From positions 124,001 through 188,000 of the forward strand of contig NZ_ATVX01000003.1 of assembly GCF_000420945.1 (NCBI RefSeq): a stretch of DNA of 64,000 nt. The letters run 5' to 3'. A program made the translations under genes and the position numbers. The notes under the pieces are model-generated. The model saw nothing but the letters and a program-made list of their open reading frames with translations. It ran no database searches and was not told the DNA's origin. Shown in pieces: positions 36,146 through 45,354 of the stretch; position 1 is the stretch's first letter; every line of letters starts with the position of its first letter. Source of the DNA: Butyrivibrio sp. VCB2006. Lineage in GTDB: Bacteria > Bacillota > Clostridia > Lachnospirales > Lachnospiraceae.

Positions 36146-36215
36146 ATCACCTTGTAAAATCAAAGCGCAGACTTCATACGTTCCTCCGTAGTGATGCCTG
36201 CGCCTATGTTCACAA

Positions 36216-36527
36216 TTAGTTGTTTTCGTTCTTGAAGATAATCTCTCCCGGATATACCAGTCCGAGCTTATCTCTTGCTGTATCCTCTATGTATTTACGC
36301 GTGTGCGTGTACTTCTCAAATTCGGCAATTTCTGCACTTCTCTGCTCTTCCTGTTCAATCTGTGAAACCAGTGCCTCTTCTCTAACCTGATACTCATTGG
36401 CCTTTTTCATGAGTCCGACACTTTTTATTGATACCACTGAAACCAGGATAAGCACTACAATGCTAGCCCAGATAATACCTGCCGTGTTTTGGAAGCGACG
36501 ACGCTTATAGCGTGCTCTGCTTGCCAT
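36216..36527 (-). CDS. Septum formation initiator, DivIC/FtsB-like
   Basis: 103 residues: an Arg/Lys-rich cytoplasmic start, one membrane span at about 17-37, then an extracytoplasmic coiled coil and a conserved end with EDTARDKLGLVYPGEIIF. This is the DivIC/FtsB layout, acting with FtsL and FtsQ/DivIB at the division septum. Its place between rqcP and tilS matches B. subtilis divIC context. GAGGGG precedes the ATG. Confidence 0.88.
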   Translation of the reverse strand: MASRARYKRRRFQNTAGIIWASIVVLILVSVVSIKSVGLMKKANEYQVREEALVSQIEQEEQRSAEIAEFEKYTHTRKYIEDTARDKLGLVYPGEIIFKNENN

Positions 36528-36599
36528 GTTACACCCCTCAAATTAAGAAAGAATTAAATTTTTTCCTAAAATTATAATAATACAGTACTTTAATCCATG

Positions 36600-36839
36600 T
36601 CAAATATAACGATACAGCGAAGTTACATCTTCTTTGTGGATTGTTTCCTGGATGTCTAATACCTCTACGCTTACATCCTTATTTCCAAAACCGATGGTGA
36701 TCTTATCACCAACCTTCACCTCTGCAGAAGCCTTGGCAGGACGGCCGTTTATCGTTACTCTTCCTGCATCGCATGCTTCATTGGCTACGGTTCTTCTCTT
36801 TATAAGTCTTGTTACCTTTAAGTACTTGTCTAAACGCAT
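36600..36839 (-). CDS. rqcP: S4-domain RNA-binding protein RqcP (YabO)
   Basis: 79 residues made of a single S4 domain (MRLDKYLKVTRLIKRRTVA, then GRVTINGRPAKAS). In B. subtilis RqcP works with RqcH in alanine-tail tagging of stalled ribosomal 50S products. Its position immediately before the divIC-like gene supports the assignment. AGGAG lies 7 bases upstream, within the end of the PEGA gene; the gap between the two is only 2 nt. Confidence 0.85.
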   Translation of the reverse strand: MRLDKYLKVTRLIKRRTVANEACDAGRVTINGRPAKASAEVKVGDKITIGFGNKDVSVEVLDIQETIHKEDVTSLYRYI

Positions 36840-36841
36840 TT

Positions 36842-38578
36842 CTAATCTCCTGATGATGCTGATGCTGTACTTGCAGCATCGCTTATTTCTGCACTGCTCT
36901 CTGAGCTTGTGCCCTTCTTGGAAGACTCACTTCCTGACGAGTCCTCAGATTTTCCTTCACTGCTTTCTTCTTTTGATGAAGATTCTTCAGCAGGTTCCGA
37001 AGATGCCTCTGATGCTGCATCCGATGAAGCTTCTGAAGGAGCCTCAGTGGAGGCTTCTTTTGACGAATCCTTAGTTGAATCCTTGGAAGCATCTGAAGAA
37101 GTGTTGTCTTTACTGCTATCAGATTCCGTTTCATCTTTCTTTATCTTGACCATATCAGGAAGTCTGTAGGAAAGGTTTGTTTCCTCTTTGTCGATGTTGA
37201 TCCTGTAACTTCTGGTTTCATAACCTTCTTTTTTGACTATGAATTCGTGATTGCCTGAAATCTTGGTAACACTACACGGAATCAGTCCGATATAATTTCC
37301 ATCAAAGTACAATTCTGCTCCGTTAGGCTCATCGATATATATTTTGTACCCTTCAATTACCTGATTTGTTGCACTTGAACTGCTACTGCTCTTGCCTGAA
37401 GAATTGGAGCTTACTGATTTACCTGACGAATAAGCTGACGCAAATCTGGAACTGTCATCCTTTTTATCCTTGGTTGTAGCTACTGTGCTGGCATCAGATG
37501 ACTCCTTGTGAGGAAGCGTTGAGCTCTCTGAAGCGGCAGAACTTGCCTCCTGGGCAGATTCATCTTTCTCAAGAGTGATGCTGATTACTGACTTTGGTGT
37601 ACCAACCTTAAGGTACTTGGTCTGTGTAATGTATCCGTCAGCTATTATCTTGAGGTTATGATAGCCGTACTGTATTGACTGTGGCACTCCTGTCAGCATT
37701 CTTGTACCGTCAACAAATACATCTGCTGTTTCAGGATCAATTTCAAACGTAACCAGACCCTCTTTTGGTCTTGAAATAGTTACATTACTTGTATCAATGA
37801 CTGTTTCCTGGTTTCTGCTGATAGTAACCTCATCCTGATAATTGGCGCCGTTTCCCAAAATCTGGAGAGTGTAGTCCCCCTCAGGCGCACTAAGCAGCAT
37901 GTTTGGCGAAATCTTGTGAATAACTTCATTGTCAAGCTCAAGCCATGCTCCCACAAGGCTCTGGTTCTCTACTGTTTCCGAGGAAAGGCTCACATATCCG
38001 TGGCCACTCTGAACCACAACACTATAAATATCTTTTCCTATTCCGCTTACTGTCACGGAATCCGTTGAAAGAATATCCTCTGCCAGCGCCAGCTGATTCT
38101 CCGCCATGATAAGGGTTCTTGGGTCAATCTTGTATACGCCGCCGTTAACTACAGCTGTTCCGTCATTTCTGACAAGATCGTGATCTCTGGTATTTCCGAT
38201 AACCCAGGCATCTTTGGACACATTAAGAGTCGTAATATGTTTGGAGCTCTTTAAAAATGTAACTTCTACGATCTGCCCCTCAGACAAAAGCCTTGGAGAA
38301 AGCACGCTTCCGTAGATGTCATACATCATACTTGTGTTGTCATAGCTAAGTGTGTAGGTCTTACCTGTAGAATGATTTCTGAATCTGATTTCCTTTTTAT
38401 CGGTATCTACTGATCTTATGGCAGCCACATCTGCAGAGTCGTATCTACCAAGAAGTGAAATATTGATTTTTCCTGAGTTGTCCTCACTGGCTATACATGA
38501 AGCCGGTGATAAAGCTACCAGTATTACTGAAAGCAAAAGAGCTACAAATGCCTTCATTATCAGATTTGTCTTTTTCAC
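36842..38578 (-). CDS. Secreted or anchored PEGA-domain protein with Ser-rich tail
   Basis: I prefer GTG 38578 (578 residues), which has AGGGG 7 bases upstream; ATG 38593 overlaps the cca stop by 4 nt and is the alternative. A signal sequence covers about 3-30. A beta-rich region (40-240) is followed by two PEGA domains (about 265-340 and 400-465; DVFVDGTRMLTGVP and ELYFDGNYIGLIP). The last 110 residues are almost all Ser, Glu, Lys, Asp and Ala. PEGA domains are thought to bind surface structures. No cell-wall sorting motif is visible. It is unusual company for cca, rqcP and divIC. Confidence 0.8.
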   Translation of the reverse strand: MKKTNLIMKAFVALLLSVILVALSPASCIASEDNSGKINISLLGRYDSADVAAIRSVDTDKKEIRFRNHSTGKTYTLSYDNTSMMYDIYGSVLSPRLLSEGQIVEVTFLKSSKHITTLNVSKDAWVIGNTRDHDLVRNDGTAVVNGGVYKIDPRTLIMAENQLALAEDILSTDSVTVSGIGKDIYSVVVQSGHGYVSLSSETVENQSLVGAWLELDNEVIHKISPNMLLSAPEGDYTLQILGNGANYQDEVTISRNQETVIDTSNVTISRPKEGLVTFEIDPETADVFVDGTRMLTGVPQSIQYGYHNLKIIADGYITQTKYLKVGTPKSVISITLEKDESAQEASSAASESSTLPHKESSDASTVATTKDKKDDSSRFASAYSSGKSVSSNSSGKSSSSSSATNQVIEGYKIYIDEPNGAELYFDGNYIGLIPCSVTKISGNHEFIVKKEGYETRSYRINIDKEETNLSYRLPDMVKIKKDETESDSSKDNTSSDASKDSTKDSSKEASTEAPSEASSDAASEASSEPAEESSSKEESSEGKSEDSSGSESSKKGTSSESSAEISDAASTASASSGD

Positions 38579-38589
38579 GATCTTACCCC

Positions 38590-39933
38590 TCATTGATCCT
38601 TCAAAAAAGTACTTAGGCGCTCCGGCTCTAGCAAATACTCTTTGGAATTGTGCTCCGGATTATCAATAACATCCGAAAGCATTCTTCCAAGTACATCTCC
38701 GATTTTCTTCCCGGGTGTAACTCCCTTGCCTATCAGGTCGCTTCCGTTCACGGCCAGGTCTTTTAGGGTCACACACTCTTTTCTTGATTTGATTTCTTCA
38801 TAAATTGCACTGATTTCTTCTATCTGCGCAATCTTTTCTTCTCTTTGATAATCACTTTGGGCCATGGTGTCGGCATATCTTACTTCTATGAAATCCGGAA
38901 AAGCATCGACGCCAACCTTATTCATTGCTCGTCTTACATTCTTGGCATCAGCAGGAAATCTCCAATCATGGTACTTGATGAGATTACATACCTTGTCCAT
39001 TGTGTCTCTGTCAAACTTGAGCCTTCTGAAAATATCTTTGGCCATCTCTGCTCCCTTAAGATCATGGCCGTAGAAATGGCTCACACCCTCTTCATCTACT
39101 GTCATTGTAACAGGTTTTCCCATATCATGCATCAGCATTGTAAGCCTCAGAACCCTGTCAGGTCTTATGTTTAGCAGTGTCTGTATGATATGTTCTCCAA
39201 CTGAAAAGGCATGATGGATATTGTTTTGCTCTGTTTCCATGCAGGCATCAAACTCCGGAAGAATCACTTTTGTAATTCCCATTTCATAGGCCTGCCTTAG
39301 TTTATCAGGATGCTCCGACAAAAGAAGCTTAACAAGCTCTACCTGAATTCTCTCAGCACTGATTTTCTCAAGGGTCGGAGATAGCTCTTTTATGGCTTCT
39401 ATGGTCTGCTCCTCAATTTCATAGCCAAGCTGCGCCGAGAATCTGATGGCTCTCATTATCCTGAGAGCATCCTCGGAAAATCTTTCGTAGGGATTTCCGA
39501 CACACCTTATAAGCCCCAGCTCAATGTCCTCCAGGCCTCCAAATCTGTCAATCAGACCCTCTTCTTCATTGTAGGCCATGGCGTTTATGGTGAAGTCCCT
39601 ACGCTTCATGTCCTCTGTCAGGTTCTTGGTAAATGTCACTTCACTTGGGTGTCTGTTATCTTCGTATTTGCCGTCTATTCTGTAGGTTGTTACTTCGTAG
39701 CCCTCTTTTCCCATCATTACAGTAACTGTTCCATGCTCAATTCCTGTATCAATGGTTCTTTTAAAGAGCTTTTTTATATCTTCCGGAACTGCATTTGTTG
39801 TGATGTCCCAGTCCCCAGGCACTCTTCCAAGAACTGCATCCCTTACACAGCCTCCTACTACGTAGGCCTCAAATCCAGCTTCGTGTATCGTATCTAATAT
39901 TGTTTTTGCATTTTCCGGTAAATTGATCTTCAT
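38590..39933 (-). CDS. cca: CCA tRNA nucleotidyltransferase with HD domain
   Basis: Adds or repairs the tRNA 3' CCA end; both tRNA genes in this window lack an encoded CCA, so the activity is needed. 447 residues: nucleotidyltransferase head with GGCVRDAVLG (about 27) and DWDITTNA (about 41), central tRNA-binding helices, and a C-terminal HD domain with MLMHDMGKP near 268. First gene of the cca to ftsH run. No clear ribosome site before ATG 39933. Confidence 0.93.
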   Translation of the reverse strand: MKINLPENAKTILDTIHEAGFEAYVVGGCVRDAVLGRVPGDWDITTNAVPEDIKKLFKRTIDTGIEHGTVTVMMGKEGYEVTTYRIDGKYEDNRHPSEVTFTKNLTEDMKRRDFTINAMAYNEEEGLIDRFGGLEDIELGLIRCVGNPYERFSEDALRIMRAIRFSAQLGYEIEEQTIEAIKELSPTLEKISAERIQVELVKLLLSEHPDKLRQAYEMGITKVILPEFDACMETEQNNIHHAFSVGEHIIQTLLNIRPDRVLRLTMLMHDMGKPVTMTVDEEGVSHFYGHDLKGAEMAKDIFRRLKFDRDTMDKVCNLIKYHDWRFPADAKNVRRAMNKVGVDAFPDFIEVRYADTMAQSDYQREEKIAQIEEISAIYEEIKSRKECVTLKDLAVNGSDLIGKGVTPGKKIGDVLGRMLSDVIDNPEHNSKEYLLEPERLSTFLKDQ

Positions 39934-40033
39934 AATTAAATAATATCGTATTGCTCCTGTCTTGTGAATAATATACTAGGCATTTTCTACTATAAGAAGT
40001 ATACTAAATATATGTAATAATGAGGATTATTGT

Positions 40034-41755
40034 ATGAAATATCAAAAAGCCATCAAAGCATCTGTATTTGCTTTCGTCCTGTTATTATTAATTTTGGCTA
40101 TAGTTGTTTCGGTGAATGTGTCTAATCAGGTGATCTTATCTCCTGATTCATTGACAGTGATCAATGACAACTGGACCATCAATAGCAAAGGACAGATAAT
40201 TCAAAACGATGATGTATCTCAAGCTGACATTGGAGTCATTAACGAGCTGGAAACTGTTTCTATTTCCAGAATCATTGATGATGTGGGCTTTGATAATCCG
40301 TGTCTTACATTCTTTTCTATCCACTCAATTGTAAATGTTTATCTTGATAATGACCTTATCTATACCTATGGTCAGAATTTCTATGACAATAAAAATATCG
40401 TCCCGAAGCGCGCTCATTACATCCCTTTAGGGTCCTCCTATGCAGGAAAAATACTGAAAATAGAGTTTATAGGCTCAAGGAATGCCTCTTTTTCCGGTAT
40501 TACATCTATTATTGTTGGCGAAAGAGATGATATTTTAACCAATGATTTCAATAATGGTGCCATAGCTATAATTGTCGGTGGTTTCCTGTTTGTCCTTGGC
40601 ATTTTGCTAATAATACTTTCCCCTTATCTTTTCTTTTATCACAATAAGGATCTTCGAATATTCTTTAGCGGCCTTATTTCACTTATGCTTGGCATATATA
40701 TCATGGGATACTACCGCATATTTGACCTTTTGATAGACAACAGCATGCTAAACACTTTTTTGGAATACATGTCTCTTTATAATATTCCGACAGTTATCAT
40801 CGGCTATCTGATGTGCGTTTACTCCGGTAAGATCAGGAAGCTTTTTGTAACAATATTTATCATTGATGTAGGCCTTTTCCTTACATCTGTAATTTTGCAC
40901 CTGATTCAATACGCAAGGTTTACCGATTTTACAGTCGTCTTGCACATTGCATCGGGTATTGAATTCGTCATTACCGTAATCATGATTTCCAGGGATTATA
41001 TAAATAACAAAAACAGCAATATCAGAAATGCCTACTCTGCAGATAATATCTTCGTCCTGGGTCTTATTATATTTATGGCTTTATCACTTGTTGATATTCT
41101 GCGATACAACTTCTACAAATATGGAAAAAGCTCAGGAGAAACCAATGCACAACTTATCGGTTTTACCATTGGTGCGCTGATCTTTGTAATATGCCTGATG
41201 ATCAGCTATCTATACTACAATATTTTCAGTTCAAATATTGCATCTATGCAAAGTAAGATCATCGACCTGGCCTACACGGATTCTTTAACCGGATTGTCCA
41301 ACAGAGCCCGCTGCGAACAGATGATGCAGACAATTTCTGAAGAGAACGGAGTATATGCCATTATAAGCCTTGATCTTAACAAGCTTAAATTTGTAAACGA
41401 TACTCTTGGTCATCATGAAGGTGACAGACTTCTTACAGGTTTTGCCACTATTCTCTCAGACTGCTTCTGGGATGCAAATCTTATCGGCAGAATGGGTGGC
41501 GACGAATTTATTGTTATTCTTTTGGAAGACAGAACCATCAATCTTACCAGGCGCATTCACGAACTGTACTCAATTATAAATGATTGGAATCATAAAGAGC
41601 AGGTATTTAAGTACAGTGCTTCTTATGGTTATGCCTACAGCTATGAAGTTCCCAATGGCTCAGCAAATGAGGTCTATATGCTGGCTGATAACAGAATGTA
41701 TGAAATGAAGCGTGAGCATCATGAATCGGGACAGGAGGTGATACAAAATGCGTAA
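40034..41755 (+). CDS. 7TM membrane diguanylate cyclase, first of tandem pair
   Basis: 573 residues: TM1 (about 10-30), an extracytoplasmic jelly-roll-like region (30-175, 7TMR-DISM type), seven hydrophobic segments (about 180-400), then GGDEF domain with intact GGDEF at 488-492. The RxxD inhibitory position reads WDAN, so the product-inhibition site is absent. GAGGAT precedes the ATG. Its last codons carry the ribosome site of the next gene. The signal sensed is unknown, possibly a carbohydrate given the DISM-type domain. Confidence 0.87.
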   Translation: MKYQKAIKASVFAFVLLLLILAIVVSVNVSNQVILSPDSLTVINDNWTINSKGQIIQNDDVSQADIGVINELETVSISRIIDDVGFDNPCLTFFSIHSIVNVYLDNDLIYTYGQNFYDNKNIVPKRAHYIPLGSSYAGKILKIEFIGSRNASFSGITSIIVGERDDILTNDFNNGAIAIIVGGFLFVLGILLIILSPYLFFYHNKDLRIFFSGLISLMLGIYIMGYYRIFDLLIDNSMLNTFLEYMSLYNIPTVIIGYLMCVYSGKIRKLFVTIFIIDVGLFLTSVILHLIQYARFTDFTVVLHIASGIEFVITVIMISRDYINNKNSNIRNAYSADNIFVLGLIIFMALSLVDILRYNFYKYGKSSGETNAQLIGFTIGALIFVICLMISYLYYNIFSSNIASMQSKIIDLAYTDSLTGLSNRARCEQMMQTISEENGVYAIISLDLNKLKFVNDTLGHHEGDRLLTGFATILSDCFWDANLIGRMGGDEFIVILLEDRTINLTRRIHELYSIINDWNHKEQVFKYSASYGYAYSYEVPNGSANEVYMLADNRMYEMKREHHESGQEVIQNA

Positions 41756-43430
41756 AACTTCCTCCTTCCTGGCTGTTGCCATTACTCTTTTTGTCCTTAT
41801 TATCGGTGGACTTACCCATCTTTTCAGTTATTCGCCCCAGTATCCAGTGGCCAGGTTAACGGACGACTGGACTGTTGTATACAGAAACGACCAATATATC
41901 AACACCAATCTGGAAACCCTTAGCAAGCAGGTGGGTTCAACATTTACCAAGGGAGACTCTATTACCCTTAATTTGGCAAGCCCTCTTGCCTTCGATGATA
42001 TACCATTTCCTTCCGTAGTGTTCAAATCCCAGTACTGTGCCTATGAGATATACCTAAACGATGTTCTGCTTGAAGACAAAAACATGGATTATCTCTCGGG
42101 AATTAAATTTCTTGGGATTAGCTATAACTTTATAAATCTTCCACCTGACTCTGTAGGAAAAAAACTAACTATTAAGCTTTACGTGACAGAAAATAATACC
42201 AGAGCAAATTTGCTGACTCCTCTCCTTGGCAACTTCGATGATGTTTACCGAACCGTTCTGCACGATGCTCTTTTCCCGGCATTTACAGCGATATTCCTGA
42301 TAGTATTCGGTTTTGTATTCCTTATTATTTCGCTGGTATTTTATCTGAAAACTTCCGGCGTATCTTCTCAGGTAATATGTTCAATCCTAAGCACTGTCCT
42401 GGGCGTATGGATGATTAATGCCTACGATGCCATAGATTTTTATATTGCACCAAACGTAGCGACCTTTACAGAATTCTGCGCACTGTATTTGATGCTGCCG
42501 CTTCTGTACATGCTTATTTATAACCTCCATATCAGGCGGCGCAATAGTGTCGTGGTTTTCCTTGGCTATAGCAGTCTTGCCTTTGCCATTTTATTTATTG
42601 TCCTTCATTTAACCAACATTGTGCACATAAACCATTTCCAGTACCCATATTACTTAATGTCCGGTGTTGGTATGGTGATCCTTTTTGTTTATGCATGTTT
42701 TGATCTTCGCTATAGAGCTAAGAATTCCTCAAGACTCATACTGATGCTTGGATTGGTAGTTTTGGGTTTGACTATGTTAGTTTATGTTATTTCTGCAATT
42801 GCCAAACTTTTTGTAGATTACAGACAAAGCAGACTCCTAAATATGCTTGTTCCTTTTGGATGTCTGTTCTTTGTTGTGACGCAGCTTCTTAACCACTTTA
42901 TTTTCATGACTCACATGTTTGCTCAGAGAAAAGAGTATGCTTCTCTAACTCAGATTGCTTATGAAGATAATCTGACGGGTATTCCGAACAGAGTAAGCTG
43001 CGACAAACGATTGGTGGAAGTAGCTAAAACGGATAGTGATTTTTGTATCCTGAGTCTTGACCTTAATGGATTAAAGGAAGTAAATGACAACTCCGGTCAT
43101 CCTGCAGGCGACAGACTTCTTAAATCCTTTGCCGGCGCTCTAAAAGATGTCTTTGATGGATCCGGAGAATATTTCAGGGTAGGCGGCGATGAATTTATAG
43201 TTCTTTTCACAAATATTGAAAAGAGTCTTTTAGATGAGATGCTGAGAACTCTTGAATCCAAGCTGTTAAAGCTTGATGAAGAAGATCCCGAAGCCAATCA
43301 CAGCGTATCTTACGGATATGCCTACAGATCGGAAACCAAAGAAAGAGATACTCATGCAGTATATATGCTGGCTGATCAGCGAATGTATGAGTTTAAGAGA
43401 GCCTATTACAGCCACATGCAGACCAGATAA
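41748..43430 (+). CDS. 7TM membrane diguanylate cyclase, second of tandem pair
   Basis: 560 residues with the same layout as the preceding gene: TM1, extracytoplasmic beta-rich domain (about 30-165), seven spans (170-390) and GGDEF at 479-483. The inhibitory RxxD position reads DGSG, so it too lacks that site. A full AGGAGGTGAT ribosome site lies in the end of the preceding gene and the two overlap by 8 nt. They share architecture but are clearly divergent, so this is an old duplication with probably different ligands. Confidence 0.87.
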   Translation: MRKTSSFLAVAITLFVLIIGGLTHLFSYSPQYPVARLTDDWTVVYRNDQYINTNLETLSKQVGSTFTKGDSITLNLASPLAFDDIPFPSVVFKSQYCAYEIYLNDVLLEDKNMDYLSGIKFLGISYNFINLPPDSVGKKLTIKLYVTENNTRANLLTPLLGNFDDVYRTVLHDALFPAFTAIFLIVFGFVFLIISLVFYLKTSGVSSQVICSILSTVLGVWMINAYDAIDFYIAPNVATFTEFCALYLMLPLLYMLIYNLHIRRRNSVVVFLGYSSLAFAILFIVLHLTNIVHINHFQYPYYLMSGVGMVILFVYACFDLRYRAKNSSRLILMLGLVVLGLTMLVYVISAIAKLFVDYRQSRLLNMLVPFGCLFFVVTQLLNHFIFMTHMFAQRKEYASLTQIAYEDNLTGIPNRVSCDKRLVEVAKTDSDFCILSLDLNGLKEVNDNSGHPAGDRLLKSFAGALKDVFDGSGEYFRVGGDEFIVLFTNIEKSLLDEMLRTLESKLLKLDEEDPEANHSVSYGYAYRSETKERDTHAVYMLADQRMYEFKRAYYSHMQTR

Positions 43431-43446
43431 AGTCTTCAGAAAAATT

Positions 43447-43503
43447 AAAGCCCGGAGTAGCTATATGATATGATATTATCTATAACTACTACGGGCCTTT
43501 TTA
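43447..43503. terminator. Bidirectional terminator, cyclase pair versus proS
   Basis: GCCCGGAGTAG (43450-43460) pairs with CTACTACGGGC (43486-43496) with one mismatch, followed by CTTTTT; AAA precedes the left arm. Confidence 0.8.
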
Positions 43504-43520
43504 GTTGTATTTACGGTGTA

Positions 43521-44951
43521 TTAATATGCGCGTCCCCAGTAAACCATCTTCTTGGCTGGCTTTCCGCAAATTACGCACTTATCGGAAAGAGTATCCTGCT
43601 CAAATGGAATACAACGGCTGGTTACGTTGAACTCTTCTTTGATCTTGTCTTCGCACTCGCGGCATCCGCACCACATAGCCTTTACAAAGCCCTTAGTCTC
43701 CTTGAAGGCCTCAGCAAACTCTTCCTTATTGTGAGCCTCAAAGGTATGAGCCTGAAGGTGCTTCTTAGCTCTGTCGAACATATCGTTCTGAATCTGATCA
43801 AGAAGCTCTGCCATCTTGGTTGGAACGTCTGCAATAGCACACTCAATCTTTTCTCTTGTATCACGGCGGCAAAGTACGCACTTACCTGCCTCAAGATCCT
43901 TAGGTCCGATCTCAACACGAACAGGGATACCTCTCATCTCCTGCTCAGCAAACTTAAAGCCTGGTGTTCTGTCTGTCTCGTCAACCTTTACTCTGAAAGC
44001 TGAAAGGCTCTCTGCAATCTTGTTTGCTGCCTCAAGAACGCCTTCCTTCTTCTGCTGGATAGGAATAACAACAACCTGGATTGGAGCGATCTTAGGAGGT
44101 ACTACAAGTCCTGAGTTGTCACCGTGTACCATGATCATAGCTCCGATAGTACGTGTTGTAAGTCCCCATGAAGTCTGGTTTACATAGTGAAGCTGGTTGT
44201 CCTTACCTGCATACTGGATACCGAAGGCCTTGGCAAAGCCATCACCAAAGTTATGGCTTGTTGCGCTCTGAAGAGCACGTCCATCATGCATAAGAGCTTC
44301 TACTGTGTAAGTAGCTTCTGCTCCTGCAAATTTCTCTTTATCTGTCTTCTGTCCCTTGATAACAGGGATAGCCATGTCATTTTCAAGGAAATCAGCATAT
44401 ACATTAAGCATCTGCTGTGTACGCTCTTCTGCCTCTTCAAAAGTAGCGTGAGCTGTGTGTCCTTCCTGCCAGAGGAACTCACGGCTTCTAAGGAAAGGTC
44501 TTGTCTCCTTCTCCCAACGAACTACTGAGCACCACTGGTTAAGAACCTGTGGAAGATCCTTGTATGAGTGAATCTCTCCCTTATAGTAATCGCAGAAAAG
44601 AGTCTCTGATGTAGGACGTACACAGTATCTCTCTGTAAGTGGCTCAAGTCCACCATGTGTTACCCATGCTACTTCAGGTGCAAAGCCTTCTACGTGATCC
44701 TTCTCCTTCTGAAGAAGTGACTCAGGAATGAACATAGGAAGATAAGCGTTCTGAACTCCTGTTGCCTTGAATCTTGCATCAAGATGCTTCTGGATAAGTT
44801 CCCAGATTGCATAGCCTGCAGGCTTGATTACCATACAGCCCTTGATGTTAGAGTAGCTTACAAGGTCTGCTTTGATGCACACATCAGTGTACCACTGTGT
44901 GAAGTCCTCATCCATGGAGGTGATTTCTGCTACGAGTTTTTTGTCTGCCAT
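43521..44951 (-). CDS. proS: Prolyl-tRNA synthetase, eukaryote/archaea-like short form
   Basis: Charges tRNA-Pro. I start it at ATG 44951 (476 residues, MADKKLVAE), because AAGGAG lies 9 bases upstream; the frame extends to 44993 without a site. Class II motif 2 is RWEKETRPFLRSREFLWQEG. It lacks the bacterial editing insertion, and the C-terminal Cys-rich region (CRECED, CVICGKPA) ends in Tyr, as in the archaeal/eukaryotic ProRS class. It is preceded by a T-box leader. Confidence 0.95.
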   Translation of the reverse strand: MADKKLVAEITSMDEDFTQWYTDVCIKADLVSYSNIKGCMVIKPAGYAIWELIQKHLDARFKATGVQNAYLPMFIPESLLQKEKDHVEGFAPEVAWVTHGGLEPLTERYCVRPTSETLFCDYYKGEIHSYKDLPQVLNQWCSVVRWEKETRPFLRSREFLWQEGHTAHATFEEAEERTQQMLNVYADFLENDMAIPVIKGQKTDKEKFAGAEATYTVEALMHDGRALQSATSHNFGDGFAKAFGIQYAGKDNQLHYVNQTSWGLTTRTIGAMIMVHGDNSGLVVPPKIAPIQVVVIPIQQKKEGVLEAANKIAESLSAFRVKVDETDRTPGFKFAEQEMRGIPVRVEIGPKDLEAGKCVLCRRDTREKIECAIADVPTKMAELLDQIQNDMFDRAKKHLQAHTFEAHNKEEFAEAFKETKGFVKAMWCGCRECEDKIKEEFNVTSRCIPFEQDTLSDKCVICGKPAKKMVYWGRAY

Positions 44952-44999
44952 TTTTCTTTTCTCCTTTTCATTGTTTATTGGGAAAGAAAGCAATAAAAA

Positions 45000-45262
45000 A
45001 AGCTTATCAATCCCCTACAACAGGGACCGAAAGCCTCGGCGGTACCACCCTATTTAAATTCAGGTATTGGCAAATCCCTGAATTTCTCTTCATTACCCCT
45101 TAACGCGGGAAACGCTGTGCTTATGCTTGTTAATGGATTATCACAAATGCGTTCACACAGGACTCCAAGGCAGGTTCGCTGTTTGGTCGTAAAAGCCTTC
45201 CACCACTGGCTTTCTCTCTGAAACGCTTACGCAGTTACTATTCCTCTTCAACGTCTATTTAT
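45000..45262 (-). ncRNA. T-box leader of proS
   Basis: On the minus strand the diagnostic T-box AGGGTGGTACCGCC lies at 45038-45051. Upstream are the GAAGAGGA start of Stem I (near 45250) and an AGAGAGAAAG segment. A CCT (Pro) triplet at 45172-45174 lies in the likely specifier region, but I cannot fix the loop exactly. Downstream is a terminator-like hairpin leading into a T7 run at 44995-45003. The UGGU of the T-box would pair with a discriminator A, which the tRNA-Pro in this window has. Uncharged tRNA-Pro should allow read-through. Confidence 0.93.
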
Positions 45263-45273
45263 ATTTAAAGATG

Positions 45274-45302
45274 ATTTTATTCATATTTTGAAACAATGTC
45301 AA
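45274..45302 (-). promoter_or_regulatory. Promoter of the proS T-box leader
   Basis: On the minus strand TTGACA (45297-45302), a 17-bp spacer and TAAAAT (45274-45279), just upstream of the leader. Confidence 0.8.
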
Positions 45303-45354
45303 GATTATTAGTGTATAATCGATAGATACGATTTTTAGAAGGAATAAAATCATC

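Noticed and set aside
45172-45174. Firm assignment of the T-box specifier codon as CCT
   Set aside because: A CCT triplet is present in the right area, but without folding Stem I the frame of the specifier loop cannot be fixed, so it is only mentioned.
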